A stretch of 6,049 bases of DNA, taken from the NCBI GenBank assembly GCA_947458675.1, contig CANHAW010000147.1, positions 1 through 6,049 on the forward strand. Reading direction: 5' to 3'. Numbering within the stretch: the first letter of the stretch is position 1; each line of letters opens with the position of its first letter. This document shows positions 1-6,049 of this stretch, piece by piece. Source of the stretch: Beijerinckiaceae bacterium (GTDB taxonomy: Bacteria > Pseudomonadota > Alphaproteobacteria > Rhizobiales > Beijerinckiaceae). The notes under the pieces are model-generated. The model worked only from the letters and a program-made list of their open reading frames with translations, was not told the DNA's origin and did not search any database. The position numbers and the translations under genes were made by a program.

Positions 1-306
1 CGCTTTGCCTCGGGTTCTATCGGACTGACCGCACCAAAAGATTGCAACACCGCCATTTGCGTTCAGTACGACACGCCGCTGGTGCTGGAAAACATCCCGC
101 GTGAAATCCAGACGGCGCTGGGCGTGCGCAGCATTGAGGAGGTTGTTTTCATCCGCCTCGACCAGGGCACCTATCGCGATGGAATCCGTTTCCAGAACGG
201 GCGCCAGATTTGCCTGCAGCAATTATCCACCGGAGTCGGGGCCGCCGTCATGCGCCTGCCCGAAGCAATACGACCGCCGGTCCGGGTCCATGCGACAGCA
301 GGCTGA
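1..306 (+). CDS. 3' end of an unrecognised protein gene (partial, cut by the left window edge)
   Basis: The frame is open from base 1 to the TGA at 304-306 and gives the last 101 residues of a protein whose start lies outside the window. I do not recognise the family. The fragment has three cysteines (fragment residues 15, 20 and 66), alternating hydrophobic stretches such as EEVVFIRLD that suggest beta structure, and a proline- and arginine-containing tail (RPPVRVHATAG). There is no membrane segment in the visible part. A GTG at 82 could act as an internal start, but the frame continues upstream without a stop, so a longer gene is more likely. It is followed by a 333-base gap before glnB, so it is probably not in the glnBA operon. 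That the frame is coding is reasonable from its length and base composition; function is unknown. Confidence 0.6.
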   Translation, partial: RFASGSIGLTAPKDCNTAICVQYDTPLVLENIPREIQTALGVRSIEEVVFIRLDQGTYRDGIRFQNGRQICLQQLSTGVGAAVMRLPEAIRPPVRVHATAG

Positions 307-332
307 CCACCGCAAGGAATTGTGAAAATGGA

Positions 333-360
333 CCGGCCCGGCCTGTCAGGACCGGGCTGG
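333..360. repeat. GC-rich hairpin downstream of the first gene, possible terminator
   Basis: Arms CCGGCCCGG (333-341) and CCGGGCTGG (352-360) pair over 9 bp with one G-U wobble around a 10-base loop. It sits 26 bases after the stop of the first gene, where a terminator would be expected. However, the tract that follows (364-370) is A-rich, not T-rich, so it is not a canonical intrinsic terminator for the plus strand. It may end or stabilise the upstream transcript, perhaps with Rho. Confidence 0.4.
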
Positions 361-417
361 CCTAAAAAAACCTGTTTATTCCGTAGGTTGAGACGGAATG
401 ACTAGATCGCAGGCCGT

Positions 418-978
<561 letters not shown>

Positions 979-1015
979 CCTCGGGCCACCCGGCCCAATC
1001 CCGACAGACTGTTTC

Positions 1016-1053
1016 CAGGGTCTGCAAGGCGCCAAGGCGCCCCAAAGACCCTG
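1016..1053 (+). repeat. Hairpin in the glnB-glnA spacer
   Basis: A perfect 8-bp inverted repeat, CAGGGTCT (1016-1023) and AGACCCTG (1046-1053), encloses two copies of the palindrome GGCGCC (1028-1033 and 1036-1041) that can pair as GGCG/CGCC. No T-run follows, so this is not an intrinsic terminator. It begins 37 bases after the glnB stop. It could stabilise, process or partly attenuate the glnBA message. This structure is visible in the sequence; its function is inference. Confidence 0.5.
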
Positions 1054-1149
1054 ACAAACCGGTCGGACTGCGCAAGCGGTTCGGCCATCAACCGAGAGCC
1101 GCCACGAGCCTCACCCCGGCTGAACGTTTCTGAAGAGAGGGACTAAACG

Positions 1150-2559
1150 ATGAAGACCGCCAAGGACGTCCTGAAGGCGATCAAGGACAATGACATCAAG
1201 TATGTCGATCTGCGTTTCACCGATCCGCGTGGCAAGTGGCAGCACGTGACCTTCGACCAGACCCTGGTCGACGAGGAAATGTTCTCCGAAGGCACGATGT
1301 TCGACGGCTCCTCGATTGCCGGCTGGAAGGCGATCAATGAGTCGGACATGACCCTCCTGCCCGATCCGACCTCGGCCTGCATGGACCCGTTCTTCGCGGC
1401 CTCCACGATGGTCATCACCTGCGACGTGCTCGAGCCCTCCACCGGCGAGCCCTACAATCGCGATCCGCGCGGCATTGCCAAGAAGGCGGAAGCCTTCCTG
1501 AAGTCCACGGGCATCGGCGACACGGCCTTCTTCGGTCCGGAAGCCGAATTCTTCGTCTTCGACGACGTGCGCTTCAAGGCCGACCCGTACAACACGGGCT
1601 TCGTTCTCGACAATATCGAACTGCCGACCAACATGGACACGGCTTACGAGGGCGGCAATCTCGGCCACCGCGTGCGCACCAAGGGCGGCTATTTCCCGGT
1701 TCCGCCGATCGACTCGGCTCAGGACATGCGCGGCGAAATGCTTGCGGCCATGCAGTCCATGGGCGCTGTCGTCGAAAAGCACCACCACGAAGTCGCCTCC
1801 GCGCAGCATGAACTTGGTCTCAAGTTCGGCACGCTGACGACGATGGCCGACCACATGCAGGTCTATAAGTACTGCATCCATCAGGTCGCGCAGAGCTATG
1901 GCAAGACGGCAACGTTCATGCCCAAGCCCATCTATGGCGACAATGGCTCGGGCATGCATGTCCACCAGTCGATCTGGAAGGCCGGCAAGCCGGTCATGGC
2001 CGGCAACAAATATGCCGACCTCAGCCAGGAATGCCTGTGGTACATCGGCGGCATCATCAAGCATGCCAAGGCGCTGAACGCTTTCACCAACCCGTCGACG
2101 AACAGCTACAAGCGTCTCGTCCCGGGCTATGAAGCCCCCGTGCTGCTCGCCTATTCGGCGCGCAACCGTTCGGCCTCCTGCCGCATCCCCTATACGGCGA
2201 ACCCGAAGGCCAAGCGCGTGGAAGTTCGCTTCCCCGATCCGACAGCCAATCCCTATCTCGCTTTCGCGGCCATGCTCATGGCTGGCCTCGACGGTATCGC
2301 CAACAAGATCGATCCGGGCCCGGCCATGGACAAGGATCTCTACGATCTCCCCCCGAAGGAGCTCAAGAAGATCCCGACCGTCTGCGGCAGCCTGCGCGAA
2401 GCTCTGTCGAACCTCGACAAGGACCGCACCTTCCTCAAGGCAGGCGGCGTGTTCAACGACGACTTCATCGACAGCTATATCGAGCTGAAGATGCAGGACG
2501 TGATGCGCTTCGAAATGACGCCGCATCCGGTCGAATTCGACATGTATTATTCCTGCTGA
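1150..2559 (+). CDS. glnA: Glutamine synthetase type I (GlnA)
   Basis: This enzyme makes glutamine from glutamate, ammonia and ATP in the cytoplasm and works as a dodecamer. The 469-residue length is standard for GSI-beta. Visible motifs are the FDGSSIAGW region (51-59), the metal ligands in the EAEFF region (about 131-135), the ATP/glutamate site [16 protein letters not shown] (259-274, including His270), the flap [17 protein letters not shown] (314-330, with Glu328) and the RVEVRFPDP strand. Tyr398 in KDLYDLPP is the adenylylation site used by GlnE, so covalent control is expected. AGGGA at 1138-1142, 7 bases before the ATG, is the ribosome-binding site. The gene follows glnB by 171 bases with no terminator between them, so cotranscription is likely. 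A separate glnA promoter was not obvious. All family residues checked are intact. Confidence 0.98.
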   Translation: MKTAKDVLKAIKDNDIKYVDLRFTDPRGKWQHVTFDQTLVDEEMFSEGTMFDGSSIAGWKAINESDMTLLPDPTSACMDPFFAASTMVITCDVLEPSTGEPYNRDPRGIAKKAEAFLKSTGIGDTAFFGPEAEFFVFDDVRFKADPYNTGFVLDNIELPTNMDTAYEGGNLGHRVRTKGGYFPVPPIDSAQDMRGEMLAAMQSMGAVVEKHHHEVASAQHELGLKFGTLTTMADHMQVYKYCIHQVAQSYGKTATFMPKPIYGDNGSGMHVHQSIWKAGKPVMAGNKYADLSQECLWYIGGIIKHAKALNAFTNPSTNSYKRLVPGYEAPVLLAYSARNRSASCRIPYTANPKAKRVEVRFPDPTANPYLAFAAMLMAGLDGIANKIDPGPAMDKDLYDLPPKELKKIPTVCGSLREALSNLDKDRTFLKAGGVFNDDFIDSYIELKMQDVMRFEMTPHPVEFDMYYSC

Positions 2560-2580
2560 TTTTTGGCAGGACAGAAAAAG

Positions 2581-2609
2581 AAAGGCCCGGAGCGATCCGG
2601 GCCTTTTTT
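2581..2609. terminator. Bidirectional intrinsic terminator between glnA and the antitoxin gene
   Basis: GGCCCGGA (2584-2591) and TCCGGGCC (2596-2603) form a perfect 8-bp stem capped by the stable GNRA tetraloop GCGA. Six Ts follow on the plus strand, and an A-rich tract precedes it (from 2573), which gives a T-rich tail on the minus strand. The AAA/TTT flanks extend the stem. It lies 24 bases after the glnA stop and 10 bases beyond the stop of the convergent antitoxin gene, so it should end both transcripts. Confidence 0.93.
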
Positions 2610-2619
2610 GTTGCAGAAA

Positions 2620-3066
2620 CTATTCCGCCGCTTGTCGCACCGGCACCCTGCGCGGGGGCTTTTTTGCGGCGACCTTCCGCACAGCTTTGCGCTTCACGCT
2701 CTTCGCCTTCTTCGGCGCGGGCTTTGGCATTGGGGCTTCATCCTCAACGCCAAGGGTCACCAGCTTCACCGGCTGGCCGTTGGGAAAACGAACGATGAGA
2801 TCCAGCGTGCCGCCCATGGCTTCGATATAGGTCCGCAAGGTCGAGAGCAGAAGGTCGCTGCGGCTTTCCAGCTTGCTGATGGCCACCTGCCCCACACCCA
2901 ATTTCTTGGCGAGCTTCTTTTGCGTCAGCGCGCGTGCCTTGCGCATCTGCTGCAACGTCACCGCTTCATTGATGAGTTCTGCGGAGCGCTTTTTAATCGC
3001 TGCCTGTTCTGCGGTGGGGAGCCGCGCGATCATCTCTTCCAATGTCACAAATCGCTTCTGTTCCAT
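2620..3066 (-). CDS. XRE-family antitoxin with a basic C-terminal tail (HigA-like)
   Basis: This is the probable antitoxin and autorepressor of the toxin encoded just upstream. The start at 3066 gives 148 residues and has an AGGA 9 bases upstream; an in-frame ATG at 3084 lacks a good ribosome-binding site. Residues 1-35 look like the helical, acidic and alanine-rich lead seen in such antitoxins. A Cro/C1-type helix-turn-helix spans about 37-75 (MRKARALTQKKLAKKLGVGQ and SKLESRSDLLLSTLRTYIEAMGG). FPNGQPVKL then closes the usual domain near residue 102. The last 36 residues are unusual: 14 are lysine or arginine, mixed with alanine, proline and valine, like the tails of histone H1-like or AlgP proteins. 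The gene overlaps the toxin by 22 bases. Toxin-first order is typical of HigBA. The HTH assignment is firm; the antitoxin role follows from context. Confidence 0.85.
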   Translation of the reverse strand: MEQKRFVTLEEMIARLPTAEQAAIKKRSAELINEAVTLQQMRKARALTQKKLAKKLGVGQVAISKLESRSDLLLSTLRTYIEAMGGTLDLIVRFPNGQPVKLVTLGVEDEAPMPKPAPKKAKSVKRKAVRKVAAKKPPRRVPVRQAAE

Positions 3067-3368
3067 CGCAAATGATCCTGCCATCGCTTTTCAGCTGTTC
3101 GAATGAGCCGCTTGTAAAATAATTCCGAATTCACTCCGGCCTTGGAGCCACCGACCAACAAAACCGCACGGCGAACGGGATCAAAGGCATAAGCAATCCG
3201 CCATGGATGGCCAGCGACGCTGCAACGCAATTCTTTCAAATTCGCAATCCGCGCGCCTTTGAAAATGTCCGCATAAGGGCGCCCCTGAAATATGCCCCAA
3301 GCTTCCGCTTCCTGTTGATCCCCGTCAATGCCGCCATGGCTAAACAAGAGGAGAATACGCTCAACCAT
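3045..3368 (-). CDS. HigB/Gp49-like RelE-superfamily toxin, atypical N-terminus
   Basis: This is probably a ribosome-dependent mRNA-cleaving toxin. With the start at 3368 it has 107 residues. The family core is clear: GRPYADIFKGAR (29-40), NLKELR (43-48), WRIAYAFDP (56-64), the strand AVLLVGG (68-74) and the C-terminal helix ending AEKRWQDHL (92-100). Family members usually have about 40 residues before the RPY motif, including a Trp-rich strand and two helices. Only 29 precede it here, and they do not resemble that segment. The frame is open to an ATG at 3482, but the extra sequence is antisense to the next gene and looks unrelated, and no start has a good ribosome-binding site. The 5' end may be truncated or decaying, so activity is uncertain. 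It overlaps the antitoxin gene by 22 bases. Confidence 0.75.
   Translation of the reverse strand: MVERILLLFSHGGIDGDQQEAEAWGIFQGRPYADIFKGARIANLKELRCSVAGHPWRIAYAFDPVRRAVLLVGGSKAGVNSELFYKRLIRTAEKRWQDHLRWNRSDL
3315..3328. promoter_or_regulatory. FNR/FixK-like box upstream of the three-gene cassette
   Basis: TTGATCCCCGTCAA matches the FNR/FixK/Dnr consensus TTGAT-N4-ATCAA except for one base, and keeps the symmetric TTGA-N6-TCAA core. A -10-like GAGAAT lies at 3351-3356 (four of six bases match TATAAT). That hexamer predicts a start at 3363, which places the box centre at exactly -41.5, the class II activator position. The predicted start is 18 bases before the first ATG of the cassette. The box lies in the 5' coding part of the toxin gene on the other strand, so chance or coding constraint cannot be excluded. 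Confidence 0.55.
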
Positions 3369-3380
3369 CAGGAGAGACAC

Positions 3381-3749
3381 ATGTCGCATTTCCATGCCGT
3401 TGTCTGGATCGATCACAACGAAGCGCGCGTTTTTCATTTCAATGTGGAGGCGACGGACAAGCTGACGCTGAAGTCGCATCATTCAAGAAAGAAACAGAAC
3501 GGCAGCCAGGATGCGCGCTTCCTGCATGTCGTTGCCAAGGCCGTCGCCGATGCCGGCGAGATTCTCATCACCGGGCCGGGTGAGGCAAAGACAGAGCTGA
3601 TCAAACATATCGGCCATCATGATGAGCATCTCCTTTCGCGCATCTGCGGCGTTGAACCGGCAGATCACCCGAGTGACGGGCAGATCGTCGCCCATGCACG
3701 GCGATATTTTGGCGCCCTCGACCGGACCACCACACAAAAAGCGGTGTGA
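3381..3749 (+). CDS. Small 'translational machinery protein' family member
   Basis: The 122-residue soluble protein begins MSHFHAVVWIDHNEARVFHFN and contains ILITGPGEAKTELIKHI and HPSDGQIVAHARRYF. I recall proteins with this start from Hyphomicrobiales annotated as 'translational machinery protein'. Their fold is probably related to bacterial eRF1-like (baeRF) or host-attachment proteins, but the biochemical role is not known to me. There is no signal peptide or membrane segment. The ATG at 3381 is preceded by GGAGAG (3371-3376) with 4 bases between, and the conserved protein starts here, so the longer in-frame upstream option is rejected. It is the first gene of a cassette with the cytochrome (34 bases on) and a universal stress protein. 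The FNR/FixK-like box suggests low-oxygen induction. Family membership is from memory of sequence pattern only. Confidence 0.8.
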   Translation: MSHFHAVVWIDHNEARVFHFNVEATDKLTLKSHHSRKKQNGSQDARFLHVVAKAVADAGEILITGPGEAKTELIKHIGHHDEHLLSRICGVEPADHPSDGQIVAHARRYFGALDRTTTQKAV

Positions 3750-3783
3750 TGGCCAGGCCAAGGATCAAGCCGGAGATATGCCC

Positions 3784-4119
3784 ATGATGCCGCGCACCGC
3801 TTTGCTAAAAACATCCGCATTGTTTCTGGCCCTGATTGCAGGCCCTTCTTTCGTCCACGCCGCGCAGGATGAGATTATGGTCAAGCAGGGCCGCATATTG
3901 GCGGAAGCGCTTTGCGCCGATTGCCATACATTCGGCGGCAATCGCCGACGCGATGCCTCGCCGCCCGATTTCGCCGCTGTCGGCGCCATGCCGCAAACGA
4001 CAGCGCTCTCGCTGCGCGTCTTCCTGCGCTCCTCGCATGCCAATATGCCCGACATCATTCTCGACGATGTGCAGATCGACTCGCTCATCGCCTTCATTCT
4101 CGATCTGGGGGGCAAGTAA
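3784..4119 (+). CDS. Secreted monohaem c-type cytochrome
   Basis: This is a small class I-like cytochrome c, probably a periplasmic electron carrier. From the ATG at 3784 it has 111 residues, and GGAG (3772-3775) lies 8 bases upstream; ATGs at 3778 and 3787 are alternatives. Residues 1-26 form a signal peptide with a basic start, a hydrophobic core (ALFLALIAG) and a probable cleavage after VHA. The mature part of about 85 residues has one haem motif, CADCH (44-48), and a likely axial methionine, Met88, in NMPD. A C-terminal helix (about 95-108) has the usual DSLIAFILDL form. The redox partner is not evident. It is flanked by the 'translational machinery' gene and a universal stress gene, probably in one transcript. 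Haem attachment needs the cytochrome c maturation system, not seen here. Confidence 0.88.
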   Translation: MMPRTALLKTSALFLALIAGPSFVHAAQDEIMVKQGRILAEALCADCHTFGGNRRRDASPPDFAAVGAMPQTTALSLRVFLRSSHANMPDIILDDVQIDSLIAFILDLGGK

Positions 4120-4160
4120 CCCCCATTCGCAGGCAGGCCATCGCACAGGCGGAGATGAAA

Positions 4161-4607
4161 ATGATCACCCATATTCTGATCTCGACCGACGGATCCGAAA
4201 CGGCCGAGAAAGCCATCGATCACGGATTGGAACTGGCGCACCAGCTCGCTGCCAAAGTCACGATCCTCACCGTGACGGAACGCTGGTCGGCTCTGGAAAT
4301 GGCACGCAAAGCGCGAGAAGGCGACCATAATCCCCTGCAGGATTACAACGAACTGGCCGAGCGCCACGCGACAATCGTGCTGGAACGCGCAAAGGAAAAG
4401 GCCAAACAGGCAAAGATCGATTGCGAGACGGTCTATAAGGCCGACAGCGGCCCGGCAGAGGCCATTGTGGCCGAGGCCGACCGGAGCAAGGCCGATCTGA
4501 TCGTCATGGCCTCGCATGGCCGGCGCGGCCTCGACAGGGTCATGCTCGGCAGCGTCACCCAGCGCGTTCTGGCCCTCACGGCGCGCCCGGTGCTGGTTTA
4601 TCGCTAG
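4161..4607 (+). CDS. Universal stress protein (UspA family, single domain)
   Basis: The 148-residue protein has one Usp domain. It starts MITHILISTDGSETAEKAID, with Asp10 in the nucleotide-binding position. The end has the ATP-binding loop ASHGRRGLDRVMLGS (117-131), which fits G-x2-G-x9-G-S except that the first glycine is alanine, and it finishes with the usual RPVLVY strand. ATP binding is therefore likely. The start at 4161 is favoured over an ATG at 4155 because GGAG (4151-4154) is 6 bases upstream of 4161. It follows the cytochrome gene by 41 bases, so cotranscription is likely. In alphaproteobacteria Usp genes are often induced under oxygen limitation by FNR/FixK regulators, which agrees with the box at 3315-3328. 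The exact role of this paralogue cannot be told from sequence. No clear terminator follows. Confidence 0.93.
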   Translation: MITHILISTDGSETAEKAIDHGLELAHQLAAKVTILTVTERWSALEMARKAREGDHNPLQDYNELAERHATIVLERAKEKAKQAKIDCETVYKADSGPAEAIVAEADRSKADLIVMASHGRRGLDRVMLGSVTQRVLALTARPVLVYR

Positions 4608-4758
4608 AGTGCCGCCAAGCTCCGGCCCTGACCTGTGAAGAACCGGACGTTTCCGTTCCGTTCCCTGTTGCGCCGCATTCATGCGATAGTGCATCACCAA
4701 GGCGAGTCGTGGGCCCCCGGCCCCTCGATACGGATGATCCACAAACAAGGGCGGCCCA
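4608..4758 (+). other. Gap between the stress cassette and parE
   Basis: This 151-base gap holds no gene and no convincing terminator or promoter. A weak hairpin CGGA/TCCG at about 4643-4654 has no T-run. The ribosome-binding sequence AAGGG (4747-4751) lies 7 bases before the parE ATG, and an in-frame TGA at 4735 excludes a longer ParE start. A parE promoter is expected here but I could not identify it. Confidence 0.5.
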
Positions 4759-6049
4759 ATGGCTTCGGACGGCGATCTTTTCGGCGGTGGTGCGGCGCGC
4801 AAGCAGCCCCCGCAAAAGGCCAGCCCCAGCAAAGCGGCCAGCGAGCCGCGCCGGGCTGTGGGCACGCCCTCGGAAGCCGGCTATACGGCGGCATCCATCG
4901 AAGTTCTGGAGGGGCTGGAGCCCGTCCGCCGGCGCCCTGGCATGTATATTGGCGGCACCGATGAGGCCGCGCTGCATCACCTGTTTGCCGAAGTCATCGA
5001 CAATTCGATGGATGAGGCCGTGGCCGGTCATGCGACCTTTATCGAAGTCACGCTGGAGAAAGACGGCTGGCTGACGGTCACCGACAATGGCCGCGGCATT
5101 CCCATCGACCCGCATCCGAAATTTCCGAAAAAATCGGCGCTCGAAGTCATCATGACGACCCTGCATGCGGGCGGCAAATTCGACTCGGGCGCTTATCAGA
5201 CATCTGGCGGTCTGCACGGCGTCGGCATTTCCGTCGTCAATGCTTTGTCCGAGCGGCTCGAAGTGGAAGTCGCGCGCGGGCAGATGCTCTATCGGCAAGT
5301 GTTTGAACGCGGCCATGCCAAAGGAAAAATCGAGACAGTCGGCAAAGCGCCGAACCGGCGCGGCACGCGCGTGCGCTTCAAGCCCGATGCAGAAATTTTC
5401 GGCAAGAGCGCGCATTTCAAACCGGCGCGTCTTTTCCGCATGTCGCGCTCAAAGGCCTATCTTTTCGGCGGCGTTGAAATCCGCTGGTCCTGCGATGCAA
5501 GTCTGATTACCGGCTCCGATATTCCTGCCCAAGCCGTGTTTCGCTTCCCCGGCGGATTGAAAGATTATCTCGCGCAGGACATTGAGGGCCGCGAACAGGT
5601 TCTCGACCAGACCGTTTTCGGCAAGGTTGAAAAACCGGGCGGCCATGGCTCGCTGGAATGGGCTGTCTCCTGGCTCGCGCAGGACGACGGTTTCGTTCAT
5701 TCCTATTGCAACACAATCCCCACGCCCGATGGCGGAACGCATGAAACGGGCCTGCGAACGGCACTTCTGCGCGGATTGAAGGATCATGCCGAGCGTATCA
5801 ATCAGAGCAAACGCGCCTCAATCATCACCTCCGACGATGTCATGGTGTCCTGCGCCGCGCTGATTTCCGTCTTCATTCGCGAGCCGGAATTTCAGGGCCA
5901 GAACAAAGGCCGTCTGATGACGGTCGAGGCAACGCGTATTGTGGAAGGCACGATCCGCGATTCATTCGATCATTGGCTGGCAGAGCGCCCCTCGGTCGCC
6001 ACGCGTCTGCTGGATTGGACGATCGAGCGCGCCGAGGACAGGCTGCGCC
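4759..6049 (+). CDS. parE: DNA topoisomerase IV subunit B (ParE), 5' part
   Basis: ParE is the ATPase subunit of topoisomerase IV, which works with ParC to separate linked daughter chromosomes. The first 430 residues are present; a full ParE has roughly 630-690, so the TOPRIM region is beyond the right edge. Residues 1-42 are a low-complexity lead (DLFGGG followed by a Lys/Pro/Ala/Ser linker). The GHKL ATPase domain follows, with EVIDNSMDEA (catalytic Glu78, Mg-binding Asn82), DNGRGIP (109-115) and GGLHGVGISVVNAL (from 150). RMSRSKAYLFGGVEIRW and GGHGSLEWAV belong to the transducer region, and PEFQGQNKGRL carries the loop lysine Lys383. That loop reads QNK instead of the usual QTK. PHPKFPKKSALEVIMTTLHAGGKF fits ParE of alphaproteobacteria, in contrast with GyrB, although the two are homologous. 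It is intact as far as visible. Confidence 0.95.
   Translation, partial: MASDGDLFGGGAARKQPPQKASPSKAASEPRRAVGTPSEAGYTAASIEVLEGLEPVRRRPGMYIGGTDEAALHHLFAEVIDNSMDEAVAGHATFIEVTLEKDGWLTVTDNGRGIPIDPHPKFPKKSALEVIMTTLHAGGKFDSGAYQTSGGLHGVGISVVNALSERLEVEVARGQMLYRQVFERGHAKGKIETVGKAPNRRGTRVRFKPDAEIFGKSAHFKPARLFRMSRSKAYLFGGVEIRWSCDASLITGSDIPAQAVFRFPGGLKDYLAQDIEGREQVLDQTVFGKVEKPGGHGSLEWAVSWLAQDDGFVHSYCNTIPTPDGGTHETGLRTALLRGLKDHAERINQSKRASIITSDDVMVSCAALISVFIREPEFQGQNKGRLMTVEATRIVEGTIRDSFDHWLAERPSVATRLLDWTIERAEDRLR

Noticed and set aside
1111..2526. 471-codon open frame on the minus strand opposite glnA
   Set aside because: It is the antisense shadow of a highly conserved gene with GC-rich codons; the translation is rich in Arg, His, Val and Asp and matches no family I know.
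2563..3075. 170-codon plus-strand frame between glnA and the cassette
   Set aside because: It starts inside or before the glnA terminator and is antisense to the HTH antitoxin gene, which has clear family motifs.
3399..3419. Inverted repeat GTTGT-N11-ACAAC upstream of the toxin start, considered as an antitoxin operator
   Set aside because: It encodes the conserved VWIDHN segment of the divergent protein and its arms are only 5 bp, so chance or coding constraint is the simpler explanation.
4668..4696. TTGCGC considered as a -35 element for parE
   Set aside because: No acceptable -10 hexamer lies at 16-18 bases, so a promoter call is not supported.
3765..4865. 366-codon open frame on the minus strand across the cytochrome, Usp and parE start
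   Set aside because: It runs antisense through three well-supported genes and their gaps, and its translation is low-complexity with no recognisable domain.
4576..5415. 279-codon minus-strand frame opposite parE
   Set aside because: It lies opposite the conserved ATPase domain of ParE and shows no domain of its own.

Overview
This window looks like a chromosomal segment of an alphaproteobacterium, most likely of the order Hyphomicrobiales (Rhizobiales). The reasons are the tandem glnB-glnA pair under an apparent sigma-54 promoter, a ParE of the alphaproteobacterial type, a small 'translational machinery protein' gene typical of this group, and high-GC coding sequence. I cannot name the genus.

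Layout from left to right. (1) Bases 1-306 hold the 3' end of an unrecognised gene. (2) Bases 307-639 are a regulatory region: one hairpin, two candidate NtrC boxes (418-434 and 441-457), a good sigma-54 -24/-12 promoter (541-556) and a leader hairpin. (3) glnB (PII, 640-978) and glnA (glutamine synthetase I, 1150-2559) follow in tandem with a structured 171-base spacer. A strong bidirectional terminator (2581-2609) ends glnA. (4) On the minus strand, a HigB/Gp49-like toxin gene (3368 down to 3045) overlaps by 22 bases an XRE-type antitoxin gene (3066 down to 2620) whose protein has a lysine/arginine-rich C-terminal tail. This pair is convergent with glnA and shares its terminator. (5) Divergent from the toxin, 12 bases away, a plus-strand three-gene cassette encodes a 'translational machinery' protein, a secreted monohaem cytochrome c and a universal stress protein (3381-4607). 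An FNR/FixK-like box (3315-3328) lies upstream. (6) parE begins at 4759 and runs off the right edge.

How the genes work together. GlnB and GlnA form the nitrogen-assimilation core. GlnA keeps the adenylylation tyrosine (Tyr398) and GlnB keeps the uridylylation tyrosine (Tyr51), so the usual GlnD/GlnE control loop is expected, with NtrC and sigma-54 driving transcription under nitrogen limitation. The toxin-antitoxin pair looks like an accessory insertion. The three-gene cassette fits a low-oxygen or stress module, because a box centred exactly 41.5 bases upstream of a predicted start site would place it under an FNR/FixK-family activator. ParE is an unrelated housekeeping gene.

No tRNA, rRNA, CRISPR array or insertion sequence was seen. 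Nothing here is clearly a wholly new system. The points most worth checking are the FNR/FixK-like box inside the toxin's 5' coding region, the atypical toxin N-terminus, the basic tail of the antitoxin and the hairpin between glnB and glnA.
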